A DNA stretch of 64,000 nt, taken from positions 1 through 64,000 of the forward strand of contig CAZPGY010000007.1 of NCBI GenBank assembly GCA_964586655.1, in the 5' to 3' direction. This DNA comes from JAJYSO01 sp964586655 (GTDB lineage: Bacteria; Bacteroidota; Bacteroidia; Flavobacteriales; Flavobacteriaceae). Below the pieces are notes generated by a model that did not search any database, had not been told where the DNA came from, and saw only the letters and a list, made by a program, of their open reading frames with translations. This document shows, piece after piece, positions 7,305 to 16,631 of the stretch (positions are counted from its first letter, which is position 1; every line of letters starts with the position of its first letter). A program made the translations under genes and the position numbers.

Positions 7305-8697
7305 AATGAGACAAAGAACTATTAAAAAGCCCGTTTCGTTAAAAGGAATCGGCCTGCATACCGGAAAGGAAGTCCAAATGACTTTTAAACCTGCTCCGGT
7401 TAATCACGGTTATGTTTTTAAACGCATCGATTTGGAAGGGGAGCCTACGGTTCCTGCATTGGCGAGTTTTGTAAAAAGTACCCAACGCGGTACACGGCTC
7501 GAGAAAGAGGGCGTTGCCGTTCAAACCACCGAGCACGTTTTGGCGGCTTGTGTGGGATTAGAAGTTGACAACCTTTTGATAGAACTCACCGCTCCCGAAC
7601 CTCCCATTATGGATGGCTCGGCCAAGTTTTTTGTGGAAGCTCTTGAAACAGCAGGAATAGAAGAACAGGAAGAAGAGCGTGATGTCTATGAAGTGAAAGA
7701 GGTCTTGTCTTATGTGGATGAAGAGACCGGTAGTGAAATCATGCTCTTGCCGGCCGATGATTATGAAGTGACCACTATGGTTGATTTTCACACCAAAATA
7801 TTGGGCACCCAAAATGCAAGCCTGCATCAGCTGGCCGATTTTAAAAATGAAATTGCCAACGCGAGGACTTTTAGTTTCTTGCATGAATTGGAAACTTTGC
7901 TCGATAACGGCTTGATTCGAGGCGGCGATTTGAATAATGCCATCGTTTATGTCGATAAAGATATTTCACCGGCAACCAAAGAAAAACTCAAAGTCGCTTT
8001 TGGTCGAGAAGATATTGCCGTTAAACCCAATGGTATTCTCAACAACTTGAGCCTGCATTATACCAATGAAGCAGCCCGCCATAAATTACTCGATGTTATT
8101 GGGGATCTGGCGCTTATTGGCATGCGCATCAAAGGCAAGGTAATAGCCAGTAAACCCGGGCATCGTGTCAATACCAGTTTTGCCAAACAAGTAGAGCGAC
8201 ACATTCGGCTGGAAAGACGCAAACAGGAGCCTCAAATTGATTTGAACCAGCCCCCTTTGATGGATGTTAATAAAATAATGACTATTTTGCCCCACCGTCA
8301 ACCCATGTTGTTGATTGATAAAATTTGGGAGCTGACTCATGAAGTCGTCATTGGTTCTAAAAATGTGACCATGAATGAAGATTTCTTCAGAGGACATTTC
8401 CCCGGCGCCCCTGTTATGCCCGGCGTACTTATCATTGAAGCCATGGCGCAAACCGGAGGAATATTGATTTTGAGTACGGTAGAAGATCCGGAAAATTATT
8501 TGACTTATTTCATGAAAATGGACAACGTCAAATTTAAACAGAAAGTAATGCCCGGTGACACCATTATTTTTAAATGCCATTTGTTGTCGCCCATTAGGAG
8601 AGGAATATGCCACATGGCGGGAAAAGCCTTTGTCAATGGAAAAATATGTGCAGAGGCCGAATTGATGGCGCAAATTGTTAAAACTAAAGAATCTTAA
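7297..8697 (+). CDS. lpxC/fabZ: Bifunctional UDP-3-O-acyl-GlcNAc deacetylase / 3-hydroxyacyl-ACP dehydratase
   Basis: A fusion typical of Bacteroidota. Residues 1-305 are LpxC, the zinc deacetylase of the committed lipid A step: ligands H80 (TTEHVLAA), H262 and D266 (HKLLDVIGDL), with H289 in PGHRVN as general acid. Residues 320-466 are FabZ, the beta-hydroxyacyl-ACP dehydratase of fatty acid synthesis: LPHRQPMLLID, catalytic H367 in GHFPGAPVMPG and E381. The fusion couples use of hydroxyacyl-ACP for lipid A with its dehydration for fatty acids. It overlaps lpxD by 8 bp and is 5 bp before lpxA. Confidence 0.96.
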   Translation: MAEMRQRTIKKPVSLKGIGLHTGKEVQMTFKPAPVNHGYVFKRIDLEGEPTVPALASFVKSTQRGTRLEKEGVAVQTTEHVLAACVGLEVDNLLIELTAPEPPIMDGSAKFFVEALETAGIEEQEEERDVYEVKEVLSYVDEETGSEIMLLPADDYEVTTMVDFHTKILGTQNASLHQLADFKNEIANARTFSFLHELETLLDNGLIRGGDLNNAIVYVDKDISPATKEKLKVAFGREDIAVKPNGILNNLSLHYTNEAARHKLLDVIGDLALIGMRIKGKVIASKPGHRVNTSFAKQVERHIRLERRKQEPQIDLNQPPLMDVNKIMTILPHRQPMLLIDKIWELTHEVVIGSKNVTMNEDFFRGHFPGAPVMPGVLIIEAMAQTGGILILSTVEDPENYLTYFMKMDNVKFKQKVMPGDTIIFKCHLLSPIRRGICHMAGKAFVNGKICAEAELMAQIVKTKES

Positions 8698-8702
8698 GCT
8701 TT

Positions 8703-9482
8703 ATGAATCAACCTTTAGCATACGTTCATCCGGGAGCTAAAATCGCCAAAAATGTGGTTATAGAGCCTTTTGCCACTATCAACAACGATGTGGAAATAGG
8801 AGAAGGCTCTTGGATTGGCTCCAATGTGACCATCTTAGAAGGCGCACGCATAGGGAAAAATGTCAGTATTTTTCCGGGAGCGGTTATTTCGGGGATTCCT
8901 CAAGATAAAAAATTTGATGGAGAAAACTCTATTGTAGAAATTGGTGACAATACCACCATTCGAGAATGTGTGACCATCAATCGGGGAACCGTAGATCGCA
9001 TGAAAACTAAGATTGGAAAAAACTGTTGGATCATGGCTTATTCTCACATTGCACATGATTGTATTGTTGGCGATCATTGTACTTTTTCTAATAATTCAAC
9101 CTTAGCCGGACACATCAGGGTAGGAGAGTATGTAACCCTGGCCGGGATGGTGGCCGTGCAACAGTTTTGCACCGTAGGTCGTCATGCTTTTATCTCCGGA
9201 GGCTCTCTGGTTCGTAAAGATGTGCCGCCTTTTGTCAAAGGAGCTCGTGAACCCATGTCTTATGTGGGAATCAACTCCATAGGCTTGCGAAGACGCGGCT
9301 ATTCTACCGAAAAAATTAGAGAAATTCAAGACATATACCGAATCCTTTATCAAAAAGGATATAACAACACGCAGGCGGTAGGAATTATTGAAGCAGAAAT
9401 GGAAGCTACGCCCGAGCGTGACGATATATTACAATTTATTAGAAATTCCCAACGCGGAATTATGAAAGGTTATTTTAAATAA
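8703..9482 (+). CDS. lpxA: UDP-N-acetylglucosamine acyltransferase LpxA
   Basis: First acylation of UDP-GlcNAc in lipid A synthesis, in the cytosol with acyl-ACP as donor. The 259-residue protein is a hexapeptide-repeat beta-helix for residues 1-185 with the LpxA C-terminal helical tail (YSTEKIREIQDIYRILY and following). The catalytic histidine is H118 in SHIAHDCIVGDH, and the GGSLVRKDVPPFVKGAREP loop is characteristic. Starts 5 bp after lpxC/fabZ and ends 10 bp before efp, within one transcription unit. Confidence 0.95.
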   Translation: MNQPLAYVHPGAKIAKNVVIEPFATINNDVEIGEGSWIGSNVTILEGARIGKNVSIFPGAVISGIPQDKKFDGENSIVEIGDNTTIRECVTINRGTVDRMKTKIGKNCWIMAYSHIAHDCIVGDHCTFSNNSTLAGHIRVGEYVTLAGMVAVQQFCTVGRHAFISGGSLVRKDVPPFVKGAREPMSYVGINSIGLRRRGYSTEKIREIQDIYRILYQKGYNNTQAVGIIEAEMEATPERDDILQFIRNSQRGIMKGYFK

Positions 9483-9492
9483 ATAAAGAATT

Positions 9493-10059
9493 ATGGCAAC
9501 AACCAGTGATATTAGAAAAGGATTGTGCATTCACTTTAAAAACGATATTTATAAAATCGTCGATTTCTTACACGTAAAACCGGGAAAAGGACCGGCGTTT
9601 GTCCGCACCAAAATGAAAAGCATCTCTACCGGGAAAGTGATTGAAAATACTTTTTCGGCCGGACACAAGATTAACGACATCCGTGTGGAGACCCGTCAAT
9701 ACCAGTTTCTGTATCGAGAAGGTGAGTTTTTTCACTTTATGAATACTGATGATTATACACAAATCCGTTTGGTAGAATCCATATTAGATTTTCCGGGATT
9801 GTTAAAAGAAGGCGAAGTGGTTAGTGTGGCCATTAATACCGAAGACGATATGCCACTTTCTGTTGAAATGCCGGCCAATGTGATCCTTGAAGTGACCCAT
9901 ACCGAACCCGGAGTGAAAGGCAATACCGCCACAAATGCCCAAAAACCGGCAACCGTAGAAACAGGAGCCGAAGTGATGGTGCCACTTTTTATTAATGAAG
10001 GTGATAAAATAAAAGTGGAAACAGAAAATGGTTCTTATAAAGAGCGTGTCAAAGAATAA
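9493..10059 (+). CDS. efp: Translation elongation factor P
   Basis: Relieves ribosome stalling at polyproline stretches. The 188-residue protein has the three-domain EF-P layout: KOW-like N-terminus, two OB domains, and the closing signature around INEGDKIKVET. The tip loop is KPGKGPA with lysine K32, which in many bacteria carries the beta-lysyl type of modification; whether this organism modifies it cannot be told here. It sits 10 bp after lpxA, so it is co-transcribed with lipid A genes. Confidence 0.96.
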   Translation: MATTSDIRKGLCIHFKNDIYKIVDFLHVKPGKGPAFVRTKMKSISTGKVIENTFSAGHKINDIRVETRQYQFLYREGEFFHFMNTDDYTQIRLVESILDFPGLLKEGEVVSVAINTEDDMPLSVEMPANVILEVTHTEPGVKGNTATNAQKPATVETGAEVMVPLFINEGDKIKVETENGSYKERVKE

Positions 10060-10107
10060 TTTTTTTACGGAGATTGTTTCCTCCGTCTTATCCTAACTGT
10101 TGACTGC

Positions 10108-11049
10108 ATGAAATTCCCTCAGCCTCATACGTTAAAACAAATTGCCACCCTGATTGATGCCTCCTATGTTGGAGCTGCCGATTTCCCCGTTTTGGGAATG
10201 AACGAAATCCATGTGGTCAATACAGGCGATATTGTTTTTGTCGATCATCCCAAATATTATGATCAAGCCCTGAATTCTGCGGCAACGGTAGTGTTAATCA
10301 ATAAAAAAGTAGATTGCCCTGAAGGCAAAGCCTTGTTGATTAGCGACGATCCATTTAGAGATTTTAATAAACTCACCGATTATTTCAAACCCTTTGAAAA
10401 GGCCGATCAAGCACTTGCAGATACAGCAGAAATAGGGGAGGGCACGGTGATTCAACCCCATGTTTTTATTGGAAATCATGTCAAAATCGGGAAAAACTGC
10501 CTCATTCAGTCTCATGTGAGCTTGGGGGATTATACCGAAATTGGAGATCATGTAGTTATACAGGCCAATACGGTTTTGGGGTCAGATGCCTTTTATTATA
10601 AGAAGCGCCCGGAAGGTTATGATCGGCTAAAATCCGGAGGACGCGTAGTAATTGAAGATCATGTTGAAATTGGCGCTTCGTGTACTATTGATCGGGGAGT
10701 AAGTGGCGATACCTTAATTAAAGAAGGTACCAAACTCGACAATCAAGTGCATGTGGGACACGATACCGTTATCGGTAAAAAATGCTTGGTCGCCTCACAA
10801 TGCGGTATTGCAGGTTGTGTTATTATTGAAGATGAAGTCACCCTTTGGGGGCAGGTAGGCGTAAAAAACGGAATTACCATTGGGTCAAAAGCAGAGATTT
10901 TGGCCACTTCGGGAATCAGTAAATCCCTTCCCGGCGGGAAGACTTATTTTGGGGCACCGGCACAAGAAGCACGAAAATATTACCGAGAGGTGGGCGCTGT
11001 CCGCCGAATTCCCGATTTGATTCAACGGGTGAAGAAATTGGAAAAATAA
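10108..11049 (+). CDS. Second LpxD-like N-acyltransferase (paralogue)
   Basis: A 313-residue hexapeptide-repeat acyltransferase clearly related to the LpxD encoded 3.8 kb upstream: an N-terminal LpxD-like domain (about 1-95), a left-handed beta-helix (100-290) and a short tail. A histidine in VHVGHDTVIGKK aligns with the catalytic histidine of LpxD, so the enzyme looks competent. The paralogue is shorter and diverges strongly in its N-terminus. It could acylate a different UDP-sugar, for example one for capsule or a modified lipid A; this is inference. It follows efp by 48 bp, with a short hairpin (ACGGAG/CTCCGT, 10067-10086) between them. Confidence 0.85.
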   Translation: MKFPQPHTLKQIATLIDASYVGAADFPVLGMNEIHVVNTGDIVFVDHPKYYDQALNSAATVVLINKKVDCPEGKALLISDDPFRDFNKLTDYFKPFEKADQALADTAEIGEGTVIQPHVFIGNHVKIGKNCLIQSHVSLGDYTEIGDHVVIQANTVLGSDAFYYKKRPEGYDRLKSGGRVVIEDHVEIGASCTIDRGVSGDTLIKEGTKLDNQVHVGHDTVIGKKCLVASQCGIAGCVIIEDEVTLWGQVGVKNGITIGSKAEILATSGISKSLPGGKTYFGAPAQEARKYYREVGAVRRIPDLIQRVKKLEK

Positions 11050-11151
11050 AACAAGATTAGAAAGTGACACAATTCCCGAACTCGTTTCGAGGTAGTGTCT
11101 TGAGAAATTAATATCTCCTCCTTGTCTTCTCAAAGCACCAGCGAAAGCGGA

Positions 11152-11739
11152 TTAATCCCAACTTGTTTTTATCGCATCGACGTGTGCAATGATTTCGGGA
11201 AAAAAAGTTTCAAATTCATCGGCAAAATCGGCATAATACTTTCGAAGTTCTACAACCGATTCATTGAGGCAAATGTTGTTTTTTATGCGATGACTCATTT
11301 GAAATAAGATGTGTTCTATTCCTGAAATTTCCGCATAACTCAACAACCAATTCTGCCTTCTCATAATCGGAAAGAAGCGTTGAACATTGGAAGGCAGTCG
11401 ATCAAAATTATCTTCCAACAACTGATAAAATTTGGCAACATAGGTCTCGAGATCTTCAGAATGGTAAGTCGACCAGTTTTTGGCTAAGAAGTGGTCGTAA
11501 AACACATCAACAATAACCCCATTATAGTGTCTAAATCTTTTAAACAAGCGGCTGGAGCTTTGCCGTACAAGCGGGTGCGCATCAGTGTAGGTGTCGATTT
11601 CTCGGTGTAATAAAATTCCTTTCCTCAAGTTGCCGGAATACCGATTGTAGTTTTTTCCTTTGATGGAATCGGCCATAAAGTTCCCGATTTTCAAATCGTC
11701 ATTATCACCGGATAAGTAGATATGAGCCAAAAAATTCAT
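11152..11739 (-). CDS. acpH: Acyl-carrier-protein phosphodiesterase (AcpH family)
   Basis: Predicted to remove 4'-phosphopantetheine from holo-ACP; DUF479/AcpH family, an HD-like helical metalloenzyme. The 195-residue protein opens with MNFLAHIYLS, followed by LKIGNFMADSIKG, GILLHREIDTYTDAHP and VIVDVFYDHFLAKNW, all family signature segments with conserved histidine and aspartate. Convergent with the LpxD paralogue and divergent from glmM. The family assignment is firm; activity has been shown only for the enterobacterial member, so the substrate is inferred. Confidence 0.85.
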   Translation of the reverse strand: MNFLAHIYLSGDNDDLKIGNFMADSIKGKNYNRYSGNLRKGILLHREIDTYTDAHPLVRQSSSRLFKRFRHYNGVIVDVFYDHFLAKNWSTYHSEDLETYVAKFYQLLEDNFDRLPSNVQRFFPIMRRQNWLLSYAEISGIEHILFQMSHRIKNNICLNESVVELRKYYADFADEFETFFPEIIAHVDAIKTSWD

Positions 11740-11834
11740 AAACCCAAGTTATGAAAAAATAGAGAATTAAGAGTTAAAATGTTCAGCCTATTTTTTATTG
11801 TACTTTCTAAAATTTACAATGCACAAATTTTATG

Positions 11835-11842
11835 TATTTTTG
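11835..11842 (+). promoter_or_regulatory. Putative -7 promoter box of glmM
   Basis: TATTTTTG (TAnnTTTG) lies 14 bp before the ATG at 11857, in the acpH-glmM divergent region. No convincing -33 TTG is visible. Confidence 0.5.
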
Positions 11843-11856
11843 CCAAAAATTAAGCG

Positions 11857-13239
11857 ATGACACTGATTAAATCTATTTCGGGAATTCGGGGTACCATCGG
11901 AGGCCCTGCCGGGGACAATCTAACCCCTATTGATATTGTCAAATTTTCCACAGCCTATGGACAGTGGGTTAAAAACCAAACTAAAGCCAACAACTATAAG
12001 GTGGTAGTGGGGCGTGATGCTCGCATTTCCGGTGCTATGGTGCAAAATTTGGTAATGAATACGCTCATCGGTTTGGGGATTGATGTGGTTGATCTTGGTT
12101 TGTCGACCACACCAACTGTAGAAATGGCTGTGCCCATGGAAAAAGCTGATGGCGGGATTATTTTGACGGCCAGCCATAATCCCAAGCAATGGAATGCCTT
12201 GAAATTATTGAATGGTGATGGCGAATTTTTAGATGCGGCGGAAGGGGAAATGATATTAGAACTGGCCGAAGAGACCGCAATAGAATACGCTGAAATTGAC
12301 GACCTGGGAAAAATTACGAAAGATTCCGATTATATAGAAAAGCATATTGATCAAATTCTCGCATTGGCGGAAGTGGATGTTGAAAAAATAAAAAATGCCG
12401 GTTTCAAAGTGGTGGTGGATGCTGTCAATTCTACCGGTGGAATTGCTATTCCTAAACTCTTAAACCGACTTGGTGTGGAGGTAGTGGAACTGTATTGCAC
12501 CCCCAATGGGAAGTTTCCACACAATCCCGAACCTTTAGCCAAAAACCTGACCGATATTTGTCAAAAAGTACCTGCCGAAAAAGCCGATTTGGGGATTGTT
12601 GTCGATCCGGATGTAGATCGTTTGGCTTTTATTGATGAAACCGGGAAAATGTTTGGCGAAGAATATACCTTGGTGGCTGTGGCAGATTATTTATTGAGCA
12701 AACAACAAGGAAATACGGTCAGCAATTTGTCTTCTTCTCGTGCTTTGCGCGATGTGACCCAAAAACACGGCGGCACCTACCACGCCAGTGCAGTGGGAGA
12801 AGTCAATGTAGTCAAATTGATGAAAGAAACCAATGCTTTGATTGGTGGCGAAGGAAACGGCGGAATCATTTTTCCCAAATTACACTACGGTCGCGATAGC
12901 CTGGTGGGCAGCGCATTATTTTTGACGCATTTGGCTGAAAAAGGAATAAAAGTCTCCGCATTAAGAAAGGAGTATCCCGCTTATTTTATGGCGAAAAATA
13001 AAATACAACTGACTCCCGAAATGGAGGTGGACGCCCTTCTCAAGCAAATGCAAGAAAAATATGCCGATGAGGAAATATCGACCGTAGACGGAGTAAAAAT
13101 CGATTTCCCCGACAATTGGGTACACTTGAGAAAATCCAATACCGAACCCATTATTCGCATTTATACCGAAGCCCAATCACAGGAAGCTGCCGATAAACTC
13201 GCAGAACGCTTTATCGAAGAAATTAAAGCACTGTTTTAA
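11857..13239 (+). CDS. glmM: Phosphoglucosamine mutase
   Basis: Converts glucosamine-6-phosphate to glucosamine-1-phosphate for UDP-GlcNAc, peptidoglycan and lipid A. The 460-residue protein has the four-domain alpha-D-phosphohexomutase layout: active-site serine S106 in TASHNPKQWNA, metal-binding DPDVDRL (about 249-255), the sugar-binding GGEGNGG loop and the phosphate-binding RKSNTEPIIRIY motif near the C-terminus. The RKSNTEP form and overall similarity favour GlmM, although some Bacteroidota homologues are annotated only as phosphohexomutases. Single-gene unit with its own promoter. Confidence 0.88.
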   Translation: MTLIKSISGIRGTIGGPAGDNLTPIDIVKFSTAYGQWVKNQTKANNYKVVVGRDARISGAMVQNLVMNTLIGLGIDVVDLGLSTTPTVEMAVPMEKADGGIILTASHNPKQWNALKLLNGDGEFLDAAEGEMILELAEETAIEYAEIDDLGKITKDSDYIEKHIDQILALAEVDVEKIKNAGFKVVVDAVNSTGGIAIPKLLNRLGVEVVELYCTPNGKFPHNPEPLAKNLTDICQKVPAEKADLGIVVDPDVDRLAFIDETGKMFGEEYTLVAVADYLLSKQQGNTVSNLSSSRALRDVTQKHGGTYHASAVGEVNVVKLMKETNALIGGEGNGGIIFPKLHYGRDSLVGSALFLTHLAEKGIKVSALRKEYPAYFMAKNKIQLTPEMEVDALLKQMQEKYADEEISTVDGVKIDFPDNWVHLRKSNTEPIIRIYTEAQSQEAADKLAERFIEEIKALF

Positions 13240-13337
13240 GAGGTGTAAATCGAAAATAAGTAGATAGATTTTCCCAATTCATGGCTGTCAACCGGTGGGG
13301 ATGATGCTGCTATGCCTTAAATTGTTTGTGGGCAGGA

Positions 13338-14384
13338 TCAACTTGTTTTCTCCTGTTCGATTTCCATAAGCGCTTTAAATAGTTTCTTGTTTTCCTCGGG
13401 GCTTCCAACGGTAATCCGCATACAGTTTTTGATGATATGGTTTTGGTTGCGAACAATAACTTGGCGTTCCACCAGTTGTTGGTAGCGTTGTTCGGCATCG
13501 TCAAATTCAACCAAAAAGAAATTGGTGTCAGAAGGATAAATCTTTTGTACGATAGAAGAATTTCGCAAGCGTTTCTTTACTTTTTCTTTTTCATCGAGGA
13601 TGAGGTGTAGGTTTTTATTGAATACTTGAGGATTATCCAGGGCTTTAAGAGCTGCTTTTTGACTGATTGAAGGGATGTTATACGGGGTTTTTACCTTGTT
13701 GTAATAGGGCAACAAATCTTCACTCATCATGGCCATCCCCACACGAGCGCCGGCCAAGGCCCATGATTTGCTCATGGTCTGTAACACAACCAAATGCGGG
13801 TATTGATCCAACTTTTGAATATAAGATTCCCGATCGCTGAAGTCGATATAAGCTTCATCCAATACTACGATTCCGTTAAAATGTTCGAGTACATAGTCGA
13901 TATCTTCTTTGCGCATGTGGTTTCCTGTGGGATTATTGGGGGAACACAAAAAAATGACTTTCAGGTTTTCGTCTGTAATATGTGCCTCCAATTCTTCTCG
14001 AATAATTAAAAAATCATCGTCTAAAGGCAGCTTGAGCAATTCGATATTGTTGAGTGCTGCGGCTACCGTGTACATGCCAAAGGTGGGCGGAAAACAAAGG
14101 GCTTTGTCTTGATGAGGTTCACAAAAAACACGGTAAGTCATATCGACAATTCCGTCACTGCCATTGTTGAGAAACAACTGACCGGGGCGAATACCTTTCT
14201 CTCGGGCCAATTTTTCTTTGAGAGCTACTTGAAACGGATCCGGATAACGGTTGTTTTCGCCATACGGATTTTCATTGGCGTCCAGAAAAATTCCGGAAGT
14301 GCCTTTAAATTCAGAACGAGCACTGGAATAGGGGACGAGTGCTTTAATGTTTTCACGAATGAGTGCAGTGATATCTTTATTCAT
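13338..14384 (-). CDS. hisC: Histidinol-phosphate aminotransferase
   Basis: PLP-dependent class I/II aminotransferase; the 348-residue length and the sequence ANENPYGENNRYPDP are typical of HisC. The PLP lysine is K206 in MSKSWALAGARVG, with N in CSPNNPTGN and D/Y in VLDEAYIDFS. No other his genes are in the window, so it is either an isolated histidine-pathway gene or a paralogue with aromatic amino acid activity. It ends 98 bp from glmM (convergent) and its start is 5 bp from the end of the M1 peptidase gene, with which it is probably co-transcribed. Confidence 0.87.
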   Translation of the reverse strand: MNKDITALIRENIKALVPYSSARSEFKGTSGIFLDANENPYGENNRYPDPFQVALKEKLAREKGIRPGQLFLNNGSDGIVDMTYRVFCEPHQDKALCFPPTFGMYTVAAALNNIELLKLPLDDDFLIIREELEAHITDENLKVIFLCSPNNPTGNHMRKEDIDYVLEHFNGIVVLDEAYIDFSDRESYIQKLDQYPHLVVLQTMSKSWALAGARVGMAMMSEDLLPYYNKVKTPYNIPSISQKAALKALDNPQVFNKNLHLILDEKEKVKKRLRNSSIVQKIYPSDTNFFLVEFDDAEQRYQQLVERQVIVRNQNHIIKNCMRITVGSPEENKKLFKALMEIEQEKTS

Positions 14385-14389
14385 AAAGG

Positions 14390-16486
14390 TTATTGTTTTT
14401 TATAAGATTTAAGGATATTGTCTAAAATTTTCTTTTGCGGATCTGATAATAATGGACGGATGACCTGTAATTCCTTACGGTGTTTTTCTTCTTTGATCAA
14501 CTGGTTTAAAAGCTGTTTTGAGAATTTTTTAAACCGCCATATTTTGGAGGTGCAAGCCTGTAAAAGATCTTTGTAGTTTTGCGAGGTAAAAGAGTTGATT
14601 TGATACAGGTGGCCAAAAGCATTTTGCCGGATGGAATAGTCATAAGCCGGACGGGTATAGCCCGATAATTCGCGATAATAAGTTTGATTTTTATCCGGAT
14701 GATAGCTATGGGTAACCAAGGCCAAGGTCAGCCACATCATTCTGATGTTTTTGTTGTAAAAACCTCGGGTATGATCGAGTTGATCGAGATATTTTTCACG
14801 GTCGTCGGGAAAATTTTGCCACAGATTGAACAGGGCTTTTTCCTGTGTGAGGTACGACGGATCTCTTAAAAGGCTTTCGTATTCATTTTTCAAGGAATTG
14901 GGAATCTCCTGCAAAGAGGTGGCAATCGCCTGTCGAACCAAAGTGTTGTTTGTGGCGAAAGCTTTTTTTAAAAGAGACAAACGCTGTGCGGAAGTCGGTT
15001 CCATACTGAGTTGATGTACAGCTTCCTGCCCCAAATAAGGATTGACCGGAAACGCTAAGGCCTCGCTGAGGCGGTGATATTTTTCTTTTAAAGGCAAACG
15101 CCTTAAAGCCGCGAGGTCGAGATATTGCTCCATAAATTTGGATTTTCGGAGCGATAATAAAGCTTGTTTGCCTTGAAAGGCCGTTTGTCGAATCCAGTCG
15201 TGTACATAAGTCGATAAATCTTGTCCGCTGCTTTGTTCCATTTCAGCAATAAAATCGACAGTGGTAACCCATTGATATTGATATTTTTTGAGGTAAGATT
15301 GCATTCCTTTCTTGAAAGCTTGACTACCTATTTTTTCTCGAAGAATGTGCAGTGCCCAAGCGCCTTTTTGATAATAAGTGAGTGAACTGGCTTTGGGATC
15401 GGTCAGTGCTTCTCCTTTGCCTTTGTCGCTCAGGGCTTTTAGTTTTTCGGCGCTTTTAAAAAGCTTGTAGTAATAATATTCGTCTCCAAAAATTTTACGT
15501 TCGGCCAAGAGGGCATAATAAGTAGCGAAACCTTCTTGTAACCAATGTTCACGGTCTGTTTTTTGGGTTATTAAATCGCCAAACCATTGATGAGCCAATT
15601 CATGGGCATTGACATTGACAAAGTTATGGTCGATAAACCCGATGGAATCGGTCATAAGACTTTCGGCAAAAATAGTGGCGGTGGTATTTTCCATGCCGGC
15701 ATAAAGGAAGTTTCGCACCGGAATCATTTTGTAATTGAGCCAAGGGTAGGGAAAACCGATTTCCTGTTCCAAGAAATCAAATATTTCTTTGGCATAGCGA
15801 TAGGTCCATTCCACGCGATCGGCAAAACGAGATTCGTAGAAAAGATAAAGCGGGACTCCGCTTGAGGAATTGAGCTTTTTCTTTTGGTAATGACCTATGG
15901 CTACGGCCACTAAATAGCTGCTCATGGGGTGATCCATTTGAAATTTCCAACTCTCCCGGCCTTCAGCAAGTCGATGTTTTACCAATTTTCCGTTGCTGAC
16001 TACTGTATAATCTTTTGGAGCAATAAAAGTGAGGTCGAAGGTTATTTTATCTCGATAATCATCGATACTGGGTAACCAATAGGAAGTTTTTTTGCCTTGC
16101 CCCTGAGACCAAATCTGATTGCTGCCAGCATTGTCCCAGCCTACAAAATAGAGGCTTTGTTTAGGTTGCACCTGATAAGCGAGTTGGATATGATAAGTTT
16201 TCCCGGCTTTAAAGGGGTGGGTGAGCCATATTTTTTGACCGGTATTGCTCAAGTGGAGTCCTGCCGGATTTTTTAACGTTTTTACGGACATGTCCCGAGC
16301 ATCGATATAAACTGAGTCTGTGTTTTGCTTGATTGCAAAAGAGAGCCGAAGTTGTCCTTTAACCGATTGTGTTTTGGGAAGGAGATGGATTGTGGCTTTA
16401 ATGCTTTTAAAATCTGCAAATTCAGTTTGTTGTGCTGTTGAATTAATCCAGCAAAGCAAGCCTAACAAAATTAAAAAGAGTCTCAT
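14390..16486 (-). CDS. M1-family zinc aminopeptidase, exported
   Basis: Gluzincin aminopeptidase that trims peptides in the periplasm or at the cell surface. The exopeptidase signature YAGMENTTATIF and zinc site HELAHQWFGDL, followed 18 residues later by E in WLQEGFATYY, are present. The open frame extends upstream to 16540, but the ATG at 16486 is preferred because it starts directly with a signal peptide (MRLFLILLGLLCWINSTAQ). The C-terminal half is helical and ARM-like, as in aminopeptidase N. Directly upstream of hisC (5 bp). Confidence 0.88.
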   Translation of the reverse strand: MRLFLILLGLLCWINSTAQQTEFADFKSIKATIHLLPKTQSVKGQLRLSFAIKQNTDSVYIDARDMSVKTLKNPAGLHLSNTGQKIWLTHPFKAGKTYHIQLAYQVQPKQSLYFVGWDNAGSNQIWSQGQGKKTSYWLPSIDDYRDKITFDLTFIAPKDYTVVSNGKLVKHRLAEGRESWKFQMDHPMSSYLVAVAIGHYQKKKLNSSSGVPLYLFYESRFADRVEWTYRYAKEIFDFLEQEIGFPYPWLNYKMIPVRNFLYAGMENTTATIFAESLMTDSIGFIDHNFVNVNAHELAHQWFGDLITQKTDREHWLQEGFATYYALLAERKIFGDEYYYYKLFKSAEKLKALSDKGKGEALTDPKASSLTYYQKGAWALHILREKIGSQAFKKGMQSYLKKYQYQWVTTVDFIAEMEQSSGQDLSTYVHDWIRQTAFQGKQALLSLRKSKFMEQYLDLAALRRLPLKEKYHRLSEALAFPVNPYLGQEAVHQLSMEPTSAQRLSLLKKAFATNNTLVRQAIATSLQEIPNSLKNEYESLLRDPSYLTQEKALFNLWQNFPDDREKYLDQLDHTRGFYNKNIRMMWLTLALVTHSYHPDKNQTYYRELSGYTRPAYDYSIRQNAFGHLYQINSFTSQNYKDLLQACTSKIWRFKKFSKQLLNQLIKEEKHRKELQVIRPLLSDPQKKILDNILKSYKKQ

Positions 16487-16631
16487 ACCCATACCGCTTT
16501 TAGGAGTTGCAAAATACGAAAAATTACCCAAGCCATACAAGTACTTGCTTTCTCTTCCGTTGTTCTTGAACGGAGCAGAAAAAATGGGATAAGGCTATCA
16601 AAAACGATAAGCACTGATGTTTCTCTCGTAA

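Noticed and set aside
10067..10086. Hairpin ACGGAG/CTCCGT between efp and the LpxD paralogue as a terminator
   Set aside because: Stem of only 6 bp and no T-tract after it.
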